DNA of 64,000 nucleotides from Streptococcus vicugnae. GTDB lineage: Bacteria; Bacillota; Bacilli; Lactobacillales; Streptococcaceae. Position 1 is the stretch's first letter, and each line of letters opens with the position of its first letter. The notes under the pieces are model-generated. The model was not told the origin of the DNA. It searched no databases and saw nothing but the letters and a program-made list of their open reading frames with translations. Position numbers and translations under genes: made by a program. This document shows positions 1 through 10,392 of the stretch, piece by piece. Where the stretch lies: contig NZ_JAEMHW010000001.1 in the NCBI RefSeq assembly GCF_016461705.1, positions 186,001 to 250,000 of the forward strand. Reading direction: 5' to 3'.

Positions 1-141
1 ATCCAAATAACGATTGCTTTCTTTCTTCTAAACTTGCAATCAATGAATCATTTCGTTTGCGTACAATGACGCCAACTAAATAAGCAATAATGACTAAAAC
101 AACTATTGCTACAAGCAGTAAAATAATTCCGCTCGACATTT
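1..141 (-). CDS. ezrA: EzrA, septation ring regulator (N-terminal 47 residues only)
   Basis: Only the first 47 codons lie in the window; the gene continues beyond base 1. The start is the ATG at 141-139. The protein opens [18 protein letters not shown], a single N-terminal membrane anchor, followed by a basic stop-transfer stretch (VRKRND) and the start of a helical region (SLEERKQ). In the family this anchor is followed by a long spectrin-like cytoplasmic coiled coil that binds FtsZ and modulates Z-ring assembly and septal wall synthesis. The position next to gyrB on the same strand is the usual streptococcal order. The assignment rests on anchor plus context, because the diagnostic coiled coil is outside the window. 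Confidence 0.8.
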
Positions 142-244
142 AAAACTCCTTATAAATTGTCTTTTTTATCGTAAAAAATAGCTATAACATTACGATTATA
201 ACATACTTAGAGATTGTGTGCAGTATTTTTATGTTAATATTCGA

Positions 245-2197
<1,953 letters not shown>

Positions 2198-2758
2198 TTA
2201 CTTCACTATCTCCAATAAGGATTTTTTTCCATCAACTAACAAGGTATCAAAGCCAGCAGCCTGACCAGCTTCTTTATCAATTTCACGATCTCCAATAACT
2301 AAAGCATTATCAATCTTATACTTTTTCTTAAGGTATAACATTGATTCTGGGTTAGGTTTACGAGCAAAGCCGCTTTCTGAGGTAACGACTTCTGTGAAAT
2401 AAGGGAGTACCTTTGTTTTTTCTAAAATATCAAGGACTTGTTTATTTCGATGAGAAACCAAGAAATTTCTCCCACCGCTTGCCACAATTGCCTGCAAAAC
2501 TTCGCTGGCGCCCGTAAAAAGAACCGGTGTTTTCAAATAATCAGCTTCTAATGCTTTATATGCTTTCAAAAATTGTGGTTGGTTTGGGATAAATTTCTTA
2601 ACAGCGGCATCTGTTGATTCTTTTAGCTTTTCATAGACATCATCATGTGATGCTTGACATCCAAAATCCGCCAAAGTTTTCACAAAAGCCTGAGTGGACA
2701 TTTCATAATTATCGAGTAAAGTGCCACCCAAATCCCAGATATAATCATGGTAATTCAT
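2198..2758 (-). CDS. HAD-superfamily hydrolase (phosphoglycolate phosphatase-like)
   Basis: 186 aa from the ATG at 2758 (MNYHDYIWDLGGT); a TTG two codons upstream is less likely. It has a HAD core with motif I DLGGTLLDN (residues about 8-16), motif II VSHRN, the motif III lysine in RKPNP and motif IV VIGDREIDKEA. Motif I has Gly where most HAD phosphatases carry the second acidic residue (DxD); the pneumococcal neighbour of gyrB shows the same DLGGT as I recall, so this looks like a subfamily trait. The substrate is unknown. The gene sits directly upstream of gyrB and shares its transcript. There is no SD; a -10 box lies 7 nt before the ATG. Confidence 0.85.
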   Translation of the reverse strand: MNYHDYIWDLGGTLLDNYEMSTQAFVKTLADFGCQASHDDVYEKLKESTDAAVKKFIPNQPQFLKAYKALEADYLKTPVLFTGASEVLQAIVASGGRNFLVSHRNKQVLDILEKTKVLPYFTEVVTSESGFARKPNPESMLYLKKKYKIDNALVIGDREIDKEAGQAAGFDTLLVDGKKSLLEIVK

Positions 2759-2765
2759 AACCAAT

Positions 2766-2771
2766 ATTATA
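2766..2771 (-). promoter_or_regulatory. Extended -10 promoter of the HAD-gyrB operon
   Basis: On the minus strand TGATATAAT (a TGN extended -10) sits only 7 nt before the ATG of the HAD gene, with no SD between. Transcription from it would begin at or next to the start codon and give a leaderless mRNA. Confidence 0.55.
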
Positions 2772-2821
2772 TCACATTTTTACATTTTTTTATAGTCTCT
2801 ACCTAATCAATTTCTGGCACT

Positions 2822-2850
2822 AAAAAAGGTTTGGGAAATGTCCCAAACCA
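2822..2850 (-). terminator. rodA terminator
   Basis: GGTTTGGGA/TCCCAAACC stem with a 4-nt loop, followed on the minus strand by a run of six T, starting 3 nt after the rodA stop codon. Confidence 0.85.
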
Positions 2851-2852
2851 AC

Positions 2853-4064
2853 TTAGTAACGTGCACTTCTTCTGAAATGTTCTTCAATTTCTTGCTCATG
2901 ATGCAAATTATTTTGGTAACTCATCGATAAAATCAAACCAACACAAATCAAATTAGAAATCAATGATGAACCACCTTGTGAAATGAATGGCAAAGGAATA
3001 CCAGTCAAAGGTAGAATACCAATAGCTGCGCCAATATTTTCGAAAATATGGAACAAAATCATCATGATAAATCCTGTTGAGATGTAAGTGTAGAATCGAT
3101 TATTTGATTCAAAAGTCACACGAAGCATTCGATAAATCAAAACAAGATACAAGGTCATGACAACCGCACAGCCAATGAAACCAAAATCCTCAGCAATAAC
3201 TGTAAAAATCATATCACTTTCACGAACTGGGACTGAAAGATCAATCACGTTAAAACCTTTACCACCAAGTCCTCCACTACCAATCGAAATCATACCTTGT
3301 GTTTGTTGATAAGCGATTGACTTAGCGTATGAAAAAGGATCTAACCAAGCCGAAATACGGTTGATTTGATAAGTATCCATCCCCAATCCATAGAAAATAT
3401 CTTTGCCATGTGTTGATAGAAAAAGTGCTAAAAATCCACCAATGATTACCGTTACAGCAATAACAACAGGTAAGATAATCCACCAAGAAATTCCAGACAA
3501 CAAAATCAAGCCAGCTAAAATAGCCGAGAAGACCATAGCTGTTCCCAGGTCTTTTTGTAAACCAAGAAGAATCATCACTGGCAAGGTAATCAACGCAAAG
3601 ATTCCTAGTAACTTCCAATCATTTTTTAAGTTATCTTCTGGAACCTTATGTCGGAACCAAATCGATGCTCTAGCGAGCATCAAAATATAGGAAACCTTCA
3701 TGAATTCAGAAGGTTGAAATAAGGTCACAGACCCAATGGTTACCCAGTTTTTTGCCCCGGTTGACTCTACTAATTCTGGACTGTAAAAAATTAATGGTAA
3801 AACCATTAAAGCCAATCCCAATACATACAAATAAGGGGTGACTTTCCATAAAAATTCGGTACTAAAGAGCATGACAACAAAGGCAACTACGCATCCTAAG
3901 AAAATCCAAACGCCTTGTTGTGTCATTACTTTTGTAATTGTTCCAGGGTAGTCATTTGAAGTTGCAATATAGACAGCCACCAAACCAATTAGCAAAAGAA
4001 AAAAAACAGGTAAAATTACAGAATAGTCAATACGACTATCAATAGAATATTTTTTTCTTGCCAT
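2853..4064 (-). CDS. rodA: RodA-type SEDS peptidoglycan glycosyltransferase
   Basis: 403 aa from the ATG at 4064, which has SD GAAGGAAG 6 nt upstream; the longer ORF start has no SD. SEDS-family membrane protein with about ten TM segments, polymerising lipid II with a class B PBP. Signatures seen: NWVTIGSVTLFQPSEFMK (about residues 105-125) and, near the C-terminus, PLTGIPLPFISQGGSS. It is called RodA (elongation, peripheral wall synthesis) rather than FtsW because it sits by gyrB-ezrA as in pneumococcus, while the second SEDS gene of this window lies beside ppc, the usual ftsW place. It has its own terminator. The upstream non-coding stretch (4065-4290) holds a 13-mer TCAAGTTTTTTCA twice (4166, 4244) of unknown meaning. 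Confidence 0.9.
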   Translation of the reverse strand: MARKKYSIDSRIDYSVILPVFFLLLIGLVAVYIATSNDYPGTITKVMTQQGVWIFLGCVVAFVVMLFSTEFLWKVTPYLYVLGLALMVLPLIFYSPELVESTGAKNWVTIGSVTLFQPSEFMKVSYILMLARASIWFRHKVPEDNLKNDWKLLGIFALITLPVMILLGLQKDLGTAMVFSAILAGLILLSGISWWIILPVVIAVTVIIGGFLALFLSTHGKDIFYGLGMDTYQINRISAWLDPFSYAKSIAYQQTQGMISIGSGGLGGKGFNVIDLSVPVRESDMIFTVIAEDFGFIGCAVVMTLYLVLIYRMLRVTFESNNRFYTYISTGFIMMILFHIFENIGAAIGILPLTGIPLPFISQGGSSLISNLICVGLILSMSYQNNLHHEQEIEEHFRRSARY

Positions 4065-4290
4065 TTTACTTCCTTCGTTTCTAGTCAAAAAATATTATAT
4101 CATTTTTTATTTAGAATAGAGGAAAAATACTAGTGAAAATAGGAGAATTTTTCAGAAAAAATTAATCAAGTTTTTTCAAGTATTTTTATAGGTATTTTCA
4201 GGAAAAACAAGGCTAGCAACTAAGCATAATTCTGATAAAATACTCAAGTTTTTTCAGGACAAATTTCGGGCTGTCTCATTTTGTAATACA

Positions 4291-4317
4291 TAAAAAGCCC
4301 TTGAAACCAAGAGCTTC
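4291..4317 (-). terminator. Terminator after tRNA-Arg
   Basis: AAGCTCTTG/CAAGGGCTT hairpin with a GTTT loop, followed on the minus strand by a T run. Confidence 0.75.
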
Positions 4318-4330
4318 TAACTAGCTTATA

Positions 4331-4402
4331 TCTCCCCTGCCGGAATCGAACCAGCAACTACTCCTTAGGAGGGAGTTGTTATATCCATTGAACTAAGGGG
4401 AG
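4331..4402 (-). tRNA. tRNA-Arg(CCT)
   Basis: 72 nt cloverleaf on the minus strand. Acceptor stem CTCCCCT/AGGGGAG, seven of seven paired, discriminator A, CCA not encoded. D-arm GTTC...TAAC. Anticodon stem ACTCC/GGAGT with loop CTCCTAA, giving anticodon CCT, which reads AGG. T-arm GCTGG/CCGGC with loop TTCGATT. The sequence closely resembles bacterial tRNA-Arg(CCT). It lies between rplS and rodA with terminators on both sides. Confidence 0.95.
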
Positions 4403-4407
4403 CTATG

Positions 4408-4436
4408 AAAAAATCTGTCGCTAGGACAGATTTTTA
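4408..4436 (-). terminator. rplS terminator
   Basis: AATCTGTC/GACAGATT hairpin followed on the minus strand by a run of T, 24 nt past the rplS stop codon and just before the tRNA gene. Confidence 0.8.
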
Positions 4437-4459
4437 TCATCGAATATTTATCGTCAAAA

Positions 4460-4807
4460 TTAACGACGGATTTCTTTAATACGAGCAGCTTTACCTTGCA
4501 ATGCACGCAAGTAGTAAAGTTTAGCACGACGTACTTTACCGTGACGAACAACTTCGATTTTTTCTACACGTGGAGTGTGAACTGGGAATGTACGTTCAAC
4601 ACCGATACCACTTGAAATTTTACGAACTGTGTACATTTCTGAGATCCCTTGACCTTTACGTGAAATTACCACACCTTCGAAAATTTGGATACGTTCGCGG
4701 CTTCCTTCAACAACTTTTGCGTGAACACGAACAGTATCACCAGGTTGGAATGCAGGGATGTCAGTACGTAGTTGACCTTCAGTCAAGCTTTGAATTAATG
4801 GATTCAT
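4460..4807 (-). CDS. rplS: 50S ribosomal protein L19
   Basis: 115 aa, the normal length for L19. It contains the conserved [20 protein letters not shown] region (about residues 24-43), [23 protein letters not shown] and the basic C-terminal [10 protein letters not shown]. It is part of the large subunit near the 30S interface. SD AGGAG lies before the ATG. It is expressed from its own leader and ends in a terminator. In other streptococci the same spot next to chorismate mutase also carries rplS. Confidence 0.97.
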   Translation of the reverse strand: MNPLIQSLTEGQLRTDIPAFQPGDTVRVHAKVVEGSRERIQIFEGVVISRKGQGISEMYTVRKISSGIGVERTFPVHTPRVEKIEVVRHGKVRRAKLYYLRALQGKAARIKEIRR

Positions 4808-4827
4808 TTATTTATTCTCCTATCTTA

Positions 4828-4900
4828 CTAATCATTAGGTGCTTGTCCCAGCGGATTAGCCGTATTTTAGTGCGTCCATTACACACTCTACGTATTTTAC
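4828..4900 (-). promoter_or_regulatory. Possible L19 autoregulatory leader
   Basis: The 5' untranslated region of rplS contains a CTAAT/ATTAG stem closing an internal arm (GCT...AGC) 20-50 nt before the start codon. Firmicute rplS genes are known to carry an L19 leader element (Rfam L19_leader) in this position. The match here is by position and presence of a hairpin; I did not align it to the family model. Confidence 0.4.
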
Positions 4901-4952
4901 CAAAAAACACCATAGCTGTAAAGCGAAATGAGTGATTTTTTGAGTGTTTTTA

Positions 4953-6173
4953 CTAGAAAGTAAGAACTTCTTGCCCAGTGTAGATAGAATGCTTACGATT
5001 AAAGCTATAAGCGAAAATCATAACCAAGGCAAAGTAAGGAAGATTAACAAAACCAAAAACTTCTCCGCCAATAAAAATCGGTGCCAAAAAAGTATTTGTC
5101 GCACTTCCAAAAACACTAATATAACCTGCTGCAGCAACAAATTCAATTGGCAATCCAAAAATATTAGCCAAAACCACACCAAGTGATGCTCCAATAGCAA
5201 AGAGCGGTGTTACTTCTCCACCTTGAAAGCCAACCGCTAAAGTGGCCACTGTTAACAAGAGCTTCAAAAGCCAATCATAAAAGTAAATGTCTTTTCCAGA
5301 AAAGCTTGCCTCAATCAGATTTGTTCCAAGTCCAGAATAACGTCCATGATAAAGCATTAAGAAAATAAGACTTAATAGAATACCACCAAATAAAATACGA
5401 TAATAAGGATTATCCATAACTTCTTTAGCTTTTTGTTTAGCATAAGTCAAAAATGCTGCAAAAACATTTCCCACTATCCCAAAAATAATTCCTAATAAAG
5501 CTAAACGACAAAAGACTGATGCATTAAGAGGCAAAGAAACATTCACAAAATGAGAGAATTTTTCTAGTCCCAAGGCGTGTGATGTTGCGCTTGCGACAAA
5601 TGAAGCAATTGTCATCGGAACAAGAGCTGGCAATTGTAACTTGCCAAGAACTAAGATTTCAAGTGCGAAGAAAACTGCAGCTAAAGGTGTTTGAAATAAA
5701 CCAGCAAAACCAGCAGCCATACCAGTCACTAAAAAGATGCGAGAGCTATTTTCAAATGAGAAAAACTTACTAAAAGCATGTGAAATGGTTGCACCAAGTT
5801 GAACGCCTACTCCTTCTCGACCAGCACTACCTCCAAAAAGATGAGTTAACCATGTTGCCACAGTCACTAACGGCAACATAACTAAGGGAATTTCTTTTTC
5901 TTTCCCCTGACCAACTTCAAAAACTAATCCCATTCCTTTGCTAGCTCGTACATCGGCTTTTTGATAAAAAAAGACAATCATAAGTCCAACTAACCCTAAA
6001 AATGGAATCAGATAGTTAAAATGTCCCACTCTAAAGGCACTAAGCAGTAGTAAAACACGTCCAAAAACAGTGTCAACACAGCCTACCAGGATACCAATAA
6101 TAAAACTAGCACCAATTACCTTTAAAAGGGCTCCATAAGAATAGTCTTGATTATCTTTTAGCTTTTTAACCAT
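4953..6173 (-). CDS. CLC-family anion/proton antiporter, probably the fluoride (CLC-F) type
   Basis: 406 aa from the ATG at 6173 (SD AGAGG 8 nt upstream; a GTG three codons earlier is less likely). Polytopic CLC protein. The gating-glutamate motif is GREGVGVQLG (about residue 120), not the GREGP of chloride CLCs, and the later filter motif is GGEVTPLF rather than GxFxP. As I recall, both variants mark the CLC-F clade, which exports fluoride. It lies 12 bp after chorismate mutase. In S. mutans the corresponding operon carries CLC-F genes linked to fluoride tolerance, and in pneumococcus crcB fluoride channels sit between chorismate mutase and rplS; both points are from memory. No fluoride riboswitch was seen upstream. 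Confidence 0.8.
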   Translation of the reverse strand: MVKKLKDNQDYSYGALLKVIGASFIIGILVGCVDTVFGRVLLLLSAFRVGHFNYLIPFLGLVGLMIVFFYQKADVRASKGMGLVFEVGQGKEKEIPLVMLPLVTVATWLTHLFGGSAGREGVGVQLGATISHAFSKFFSFENSSRIFLVTGMAAGFAGLFQTPLAAVFFALEILVLGKLQLPALVPMTIASFVASATSHALGLEKFSHFVNVSLPLNASVFCRLALLGIIFGIVGNVFAAFLTYAKQKAKEVMDNPYYRILFGGILLSLIFLMLYHGRYSGLGTNLIEASFSGKDIYFYDWLLKLLLTVATLAVGFQGGEVTPLFAIGASLGVVLANIFGLPIEFVAAAGYISVFGSATNTFLAPIFIGGEVFGFVNLPYFALVMIFAYSFNRKHSIYTGQEVLTF

Positions 6174-6185
6174 TATTAGCACCTC

Positions 6186-6473
6186 TTAGGCCAAATCGTC
6201 ACTCAATTGTTTTGCTTGATAAGCGCGTGAATTTTTCATAATATCTGCAAAAGTATTGACAAGCGTTGTTTCAAAATCTTTATTTTGAACACGGCTAGCC
6301 ACTTTATTTAAGATGACTTCTTCACGGCTCGTATCTAAAATAGGTTTTCCAGTAGCTTTTTTGTATGCTGCCACTTGATTCACCAAAGTCATACGTTTTT
6401 CAAGAAGAGCCACCAATTCTTGATCCACCTGGTCAATTTCTTGACGGATTACATCCAATTCTTTTACTGACAT
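6186..6473 (-). CDS. Chorismate mutase (AroQ class, stand-alone domain)
   Basis: 95 aa, the size of a single AroQ-type chorismate mutase domain. It rearranges chorismate to prephenate for Phe/Tyr synthesis. It reads IRQEIDQVDQELVALLEKRM (residues about 9-28), then the VAAYKK and ILDTSREE regions that line the helical active site. SD AGAGGGAC directly precedes the ATG. It heads a two-gene unit with the CLC gene. No signal peptide, so cytoplasmic. Confidence 0.9.
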   Translation of the reverse strand: MSVKELDVIRQEIDQVDQELVALLEKRMTLVNQVAAYKKATGKPILDTSREEVILNKVASRVQNKDFETTLVNTFADIMKNSRAYQAKQLSDDLA

Positions 6474-6511
6474 GTCCCTCTAACCTTATCTTTCCAATTT
6501 CTACTATAAAG

Positions 6512-7209
6512 TTACTTTTTCTTTTTTCGTTTGAAATAACTTCCCAACAAAGTGATTGAAACAAACACAACAAAAAGTACAATGATACGTTTTATATTTC
6601 CTGCAACGACAGCATCTCCACCTAGAGCATATAATAAACTACTAGGAGCAACACCGACCGTAACATAGAAAAACCACCTGCGCCAAGGCAATTTGATTTT
6701 TGCCACATGATAATTAATTAAAATCGTTGGAATCACAGGAATCATATAACCTATCATAATTCCAAGTTCCTGATTTTCAACAGCATCAATGACATTTTTT
6801 AAACTAGCAAAATGTTTTTTAGCTTTGTATCATTTTCTTTCAAGTCAATCATTTCTAGAATTTTAACAAAAACAAAATTGCCCAAGACATTTGCCGTTAA
6901 ATTCATCAAAAAGCCAATCACTGGACCGTAAATCAAGCCATTAAAGACAGCAAAAATAGCATTTGACATAAATGGAATTGCTGCTGTCAAAGCTGTAAAA
7001 AATAACAGAACAGAGATATTCAAAAGATTTTTTGTCCGCAGCTGCATAAAAAACTCAGTTAAAGCCGTCTTGGAGCTCGATTGCCAAAAGGTAGTAATGA
7101 GTTGCCAATGTCTTACGACATAAATGATAAAATAGCAGGCCACACTAAGCAAACTAAAAATCACTAAGAATTTGCACAGTTGACTATATCTGTACTTGTG
7201 TTTTTTCAT
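6512..7209 (-). pseudogene. VTT/TVP38-TMEM64 family membrane protein, split by a -1 frameshift
   Basis: Two reading frames encode consecutive parts of one protein. 7209-6799 gives 136 aa with TM segments and the VTT pattern FAVFNGLIYGPVIGFLMN; 6757-6512 and the in-frame sequence upstream of it give the remaining half, with PVIPTILINYHVAKIKLPW and two more TM segments. Joined, they make about 235 aa, normal for this DedA/VTT-like family, whose members act as lipid scramblases or membrane transporters. The break is at 6814-6820, which on the minus strand reads CTA AAA AAC in the upstream frame, a canonical A AAA AAC slippery heptamer. A -1 shift there continues as KKHFASLKNVIDAVENQE without a stop. 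Options are a true pseudogene, a homopolymer indel in assembly, or programmed frameshifting. The 7209 start has SD GGAAG. Confidence 0.75.
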
Positions 7210-7288
7210 ATCGCTTCCATTATAAAGAAAAGTTTATAGCTTGACAAGAAAACTTTAAAGATAATGCCTTCTTCTGAAAAAAGATAGT

Positions 7289-8674
7289 TTATCCAACAGA
7301 ACCTTCCATACTCATGGTAATGAGACTGTTCATTTCAACAGCATATTCCATAGGAAGTTCTTTAGTAATTGGCTCCATAAAACCATTAACAATCATAGCT
7401 GTTGCTTCTTCTTCTGAAATTCCTCGGCTCATCATATAATAAAGTTGTTCTTCTGAAACTTTTGAAACTTTAGCTTCGTGTTCTAAAGAAACGTTTGAAT
7501 TATGAATTTCATTAAAAGGTATCGTATCAGAACTAGATTCTTCATCCATCAAAATTGTATCGCATTCAATATGAGATTTTGAGCCACTGCTATTTTTTCC
7601 AAAATAGACCGAACCGCGATAATCAGTCTTACCACCATCTTTAGCCACTGATTTTGAAATTAAAGTTGACGAAGTATGAGGAGCGTTGTGATAGACTTTA
7701 CACCCTGCATCCAAATGTTGCCCATAATTGGCAAATGCCATAGAAAGAACTGAAGTTTTAGCATATGGACCATTTAAAATAGAACAAGGGTACTTCATAT
7801 TAACCTTGCTGCCGAGGTTACCATCAATCCATTCTAACATACCATTTTCTTCAACTCTTCCACGTTCAGTAACAAGGTTATAGACATTGTCAGACCAATT
7901 TTGCATGGTTGTATAACGAAAGCTTGCATCGCGTTTGACAACAATTTCTACAGTTGCAGCATGTAGGCTATTTGTCGTGTAATTGGGAGCTGTACACCCT
8001 TCAATATATTGAATAGAGGCTCCTTCATCCACAATAATTAAGCTGCGTTCAAATTGCCCCGCATTTTCCCCATTAATACGAAAATAAGTCTGTACTGGAA
8101 TATCACACTGAACACCTTTTGGAACATAAATAAAAGTTCCACCTGACCAAACGGCACCATTTAAAGCGGCAAACTTGTGTTCACTATTTGAAACAATTTT
8201 TCCAAAATATTCTTTAAACAGTTCGGGATATTCTTGAAGGGCTGTATCGGTATCGGTGAAAATTATCCCTTGTTTTTGGAACTCTTCTTTCATGTTGTGA
8301 TAAACCACTTCAGATTCGTATTGCGCAACAGCACCAGATAAATAATCACGCTCTGCTTGTGGGATTCCAAGCCGTTCAAACGTTTCCTTAATCTTATCAG
8401 GAACATCATCCCAATCATTGACTTTTTTATCAGATAGCTTTTGAAAATAAATCACATCATCAAAATCAATTCCTGACAAGTCTGGTCCAAAGTCTGGCAT
8501 TGGCAATTTATAAAACAACTCCAAGCTCCTCAAGCGATAATCAAGCATCCACTGTGGTTCATGCTTGTATGCTGATATCTGACGTACAATTTCCTCAGTT
8601 AAGCCCTTGCCTGTTGAATAAGTTGGGGTAAGTTCATCGTGAAAACCATAATCGTAATCTCTATTTTTGGCCAT
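7289..8674 (-). CDS. sufB: SufB-like Fe-S cluster scaffold protein, stand-alone copy
   Basis: 461 aa, about the family length. SufB is the scaffold subunit of SufBC2D, on which sulfur from SufS/SufU and iron are assembled. Conserved stretches: [43 protein letters not shown]-type [16 protein letters not shown]-type [22 protein letters not shown] and the C-terminal [24 protein letters not shown] precedes the ATG. It is unusual that no sufC, sufD, sufS or sufU is adjacent, since sufB is normally the last gene of that operon in streptococci. Flavodoxin lies upstream behind a strong terminator. It may be the relocated only copy or a second paralogue; that cannot be decided from this window. Confidence 0.85.
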   Translation of the reverse strand: MAKNRDYDYGFHDELTPTYSTGKGLTEEIVRQISAYKHEPQWMLDYRLRSLELFYKLPMPDFGPDLSGIDFDDVIYFQKLSDKKVNDWDDVPDKIKETFERLGIPQAERDYLSGAVAQYESEVVYHNMKEEFQKQGIIFTDTDTALQEYPELFKEYFGKIVSNSEHKFAALNGAVWSGGTFIYVPKGVQCDIPVQTYFRINGENAGQFERSLIIVDEGASIQYIEGCTAPNYTTNSLHAATVEIVVKRDASFRYTTMQNWSDNVYNLVTERGRVEENGMLEWIDGNLGSKVNMKYPCSILNGPYAKTSVLSMAFANYGQHLDAGCKVYHNAPHTSSTLISKSVAKDGGKTDYRGSVYFGKNSSGSKSHIECDTILMDEESSSDTIPFNEIHNSNVSLEHEAKVSKVSEEQLYYMMSRGISEEEATAMIVNGFMEPITKELPMEYAVEMNSLITMSMEGSVG

Positions 8675-8716
8675 CTGACCACCTCACTTTATATAACATT
8701 CTTTATGAAATGGAGA

Positions 8717-8749
8717 AAAAAAGAGATTGGAGCACACTCCAATCTCAGT
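8717..8749 (-). terminator. Flavodoxin terminator
   Basis: GAGATTGGAG/CTCCAATCTC perfect 10-bp stem with a 4-nt loop and seven T on the minus strand; it separates flavodoxin from sufB. Confidence 0.9.
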
Positions 8750-8756
8750 TAGCTAT

Positions 8757-9200
8757 TTAGTTCACTTTTTCAGAAATAGTTTCTGCGAAAGCTTCTAGAT
8801 TTGCAATATCTTCGTCTTCTGCAGCCAAGTCAACTTTAACTGAATCAGCACCTTTTGTGGCACCAGTCAATGCAAATTGAGCTTCAAATTCGTCAACTGC
8901 TTTACAGAAGTAATCATAGAAAGTATCACCAGATCCAACAACACCAAAGATTTTATCTGACAAATCAACATCTGCAAGATCTTCATAAAAATCAACGATT
9001 TCATCTGGCAATTCACCATCACCATATGTATACGATGCAACGATAGCAACATCAGCATCTTCAAAATCAGCTGCATCTACTGTTGTACATTCATCAACTT
9101 CGACAGTGTGTCCAAGTTCTTCAAATTTATTTCCTACGATGTCAGCAATTTCTTCAGTATTTCCTGTCATGCTGGCATAGACAATCTTAACTAAAGCCAT
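8757..9200 (-). CDS. Flavodoxin
   Basis: 147 aa from the ATG at 9200, with SD GGAGGG 5 nt upstream. Short-chain flavodoxin, an FMN-binding electron carrier. The phosphate-binding loop is SMTGNTEE (about residues 9-16). The isoalloxazine loops are near SYTYGDGELPD (about 55-65) and VVGSGDTFYDYFCKAVDEFE (about 88-107). The protein is strongly acidic, as usual. As I recall, the pneumococcal gene occupies the same position near pde2 and rpmE2. A TGCTACAAT extended -10 at 9228-9236 on the minus strand probably drives it. Confidence 0.93.
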   Translation of the reverse strand: MALVKIVYASMTGNTEEIADIVGNKFEELGHTVEVDECTTVDAADFEDADVAIVASYTYGDGELPDEIVDFYEDLADVDLSDKIFGVVGSGDTFYDYFCKAVDEFEAQFALTGATKGADSVKVDLAAEDEDIANLEAFAETISEKVN

Positions 9201-9241
9201 AGTTCCCTCCAAACATAAATTACCACTATTGTAGCATATTT

Positions 9242-10261
9242 TTACAGAAATGTTTTATATAAATTGTCAATTTTAGATAATAAATCAGCTTTTTGAGCTT
9301 CTGTCGTAAACGATGCACGAATAGCATTTTTATTAAATGTTAGAAAATCATTAACGCCAGCACCGAAATGTTTCACAAAAAGGGAATATTCTTTAGTTAG
9401 GTTAGTATCAGAAACCGTACGGTTATCGGTGTTAATGGTAATCTTAGCACCAGCATTTTTCAAAGTAAGAAAAGGAAACTCAGCTAAAGATTTCGCAGCT
9501 TTGGTTTGGAGATTGCTTGTCAAGCATAACTCAGCTGTCACTCCTTTTTTGACAAATTCTTGAATCAATTCAGGTTGGTCATAAATGGCTGTGGTATGTC
9601 CGATACGCTTGATATCAAGAGCAATGGTATCCACAATGTAATGAGCGCAGCCACATTCACCAGCGTGAAATGTCAAAGGAAGTCCTAACTCCTGAGTGTG
9701 CTTGATAATGGTTTCTAATTCTGCAGGTGGAAAATCTAGTTCATTTCCTGCAAAGTCAAAACCAGCTAATCCTTGGTCAGCTAACTGGACGACATGGTCA
9801 AAAATATCACGTGTCACATGTGCAGGTGATTGTTTCATGCCACAGACGAGAACCTTAGCCACAATGCCAAAATCTGCTTCTGCCTGTTTAAGACCTGAAA
9901 GTACTGCTTCAACAGTTTCAGAAGCTGTTAAACCTTGGTCCATTGAAAATTCAGGTGCAAAGCGAATTTCAGTATAAATCACGTTTTCCTGCGCAGCTTG
10001 TCTAGCAACATCATAAGCAGCCAAATGAAGAGCTTCTTTCGTCTGTAAAAGCGGACGAACAAAATCAAATGCTTTTAAATAGTCCATCAAACTTTCCGCT
10101 TCAGCCGGTGCGGTAACTAAGTCTTTCAAATCTTCATCTGCTGCTGGAACAGCAATATCTGCCATATCTGCTAATTGACGAATTGTCTCTAGTGAGATAG
10201 AACCGTCCAAGTGACAATGAAGTTCTGTTTTTGCCAAGTCTTTTAATGTTGTTGTATCCAA
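9242..10261 (-). CDS. add: Adenosine deaminase
   Basis: 339 aa. Zinc-dependent deamination of adenosine/deoxyadenosine to inosine/deoxyinosine in purine salvage. Metal and substrate motifs: HCHLDGS (about residues 15-21), FDFAGNE, FHAGECG (the catalytic Glu follows this His motif), HTTAIYD and [10 protein letters not shown], which carries the late metal-binding Asp. The start codon is TTG at 10261, chosen because GGGAGG lies 5 nt upstream and no ATG or GTG precedes the HCHLDGS motif. It lies between flavodoxin and adh, a spot without it in other streptococci I recall, so it may be a species-group insertion. Confidence 0.93.
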   Translation of the reverse strand: MDTTTLKDLAKTELHCHLDGSISLETIRQLADMADIAVPAADEDLKDLVTAPAEAESLMDYLKAFDFVRPLLQTKEALHLAAYDVARQAAQENVIYTEIRFAPEFSMDQGLTASETVEAVLSGLKQAEADFGIVAKVLVCGMKQSPAHVTRDIFDHVVQLADQGLAGFDFAGNELDFPPAELETIIKHTQELGLPLTFHAGECGCAHYIVDTIALDIKRIGHTTAIYDQPELIQEFVKKGVTAELCLTSNLQTKAAKSLAEFPFLTLKNAGAKITINTDNRTVSDTNLTKEYSLFVKHFGAGVNDFLTFNKNAIRASFTTEAQKADLLSKIDNLYKTFL

Positions 10262-10335
10262 GTTAGCCTCCCTAATTAAATTTTTTTAGCTACTATCTTA
10301 ACATATTCTTTTTACTTTGCAAAGAAATTTTACCA

Positions 10336-10371
10336 AAAAAAGATAAACCAGAATATTTTCATGGTTTATCT
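10336..10371 (-). terminator. adh terminator
   Basis: AGATAAACCA/TGGTTTATCT 10-bp stem followed by a T run on the minus strand, 22 nt past the adh stop. Confidence 0.85.
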
Positions 10372-10392
10372 CTTTACTTTCTCCATTAAGAC

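Noticed and set aside
2730..2758. HAD motif I DLGGT as evidence of an inactive enzyme
   Set aside because: The gyrB-linked HAD protein of other streptococci has the same residue as I recall, and the other HAD motifs are intact.
3403..3690. Antisense ORF inside rodA, and similar long ORFs opposite gyrB, tuf and ppc
   Set aside because: No SD, and the composition mirrors the opposite strand's codon pattern; these are shadows of real genes.
4160..4260. Repeated TCAAGTTTTTTCA motif as an operator
   Set aside because: Only two copies in an AT-rich gap and no dyad symmetry; could be chance.
6100..6520. Fluoride riboswitch before the CLC gene
   Set aside because: Only 12 bp separate the CLC gene from chorismate mutase, and nothing like the fluoride aptamer is visible before the latter.
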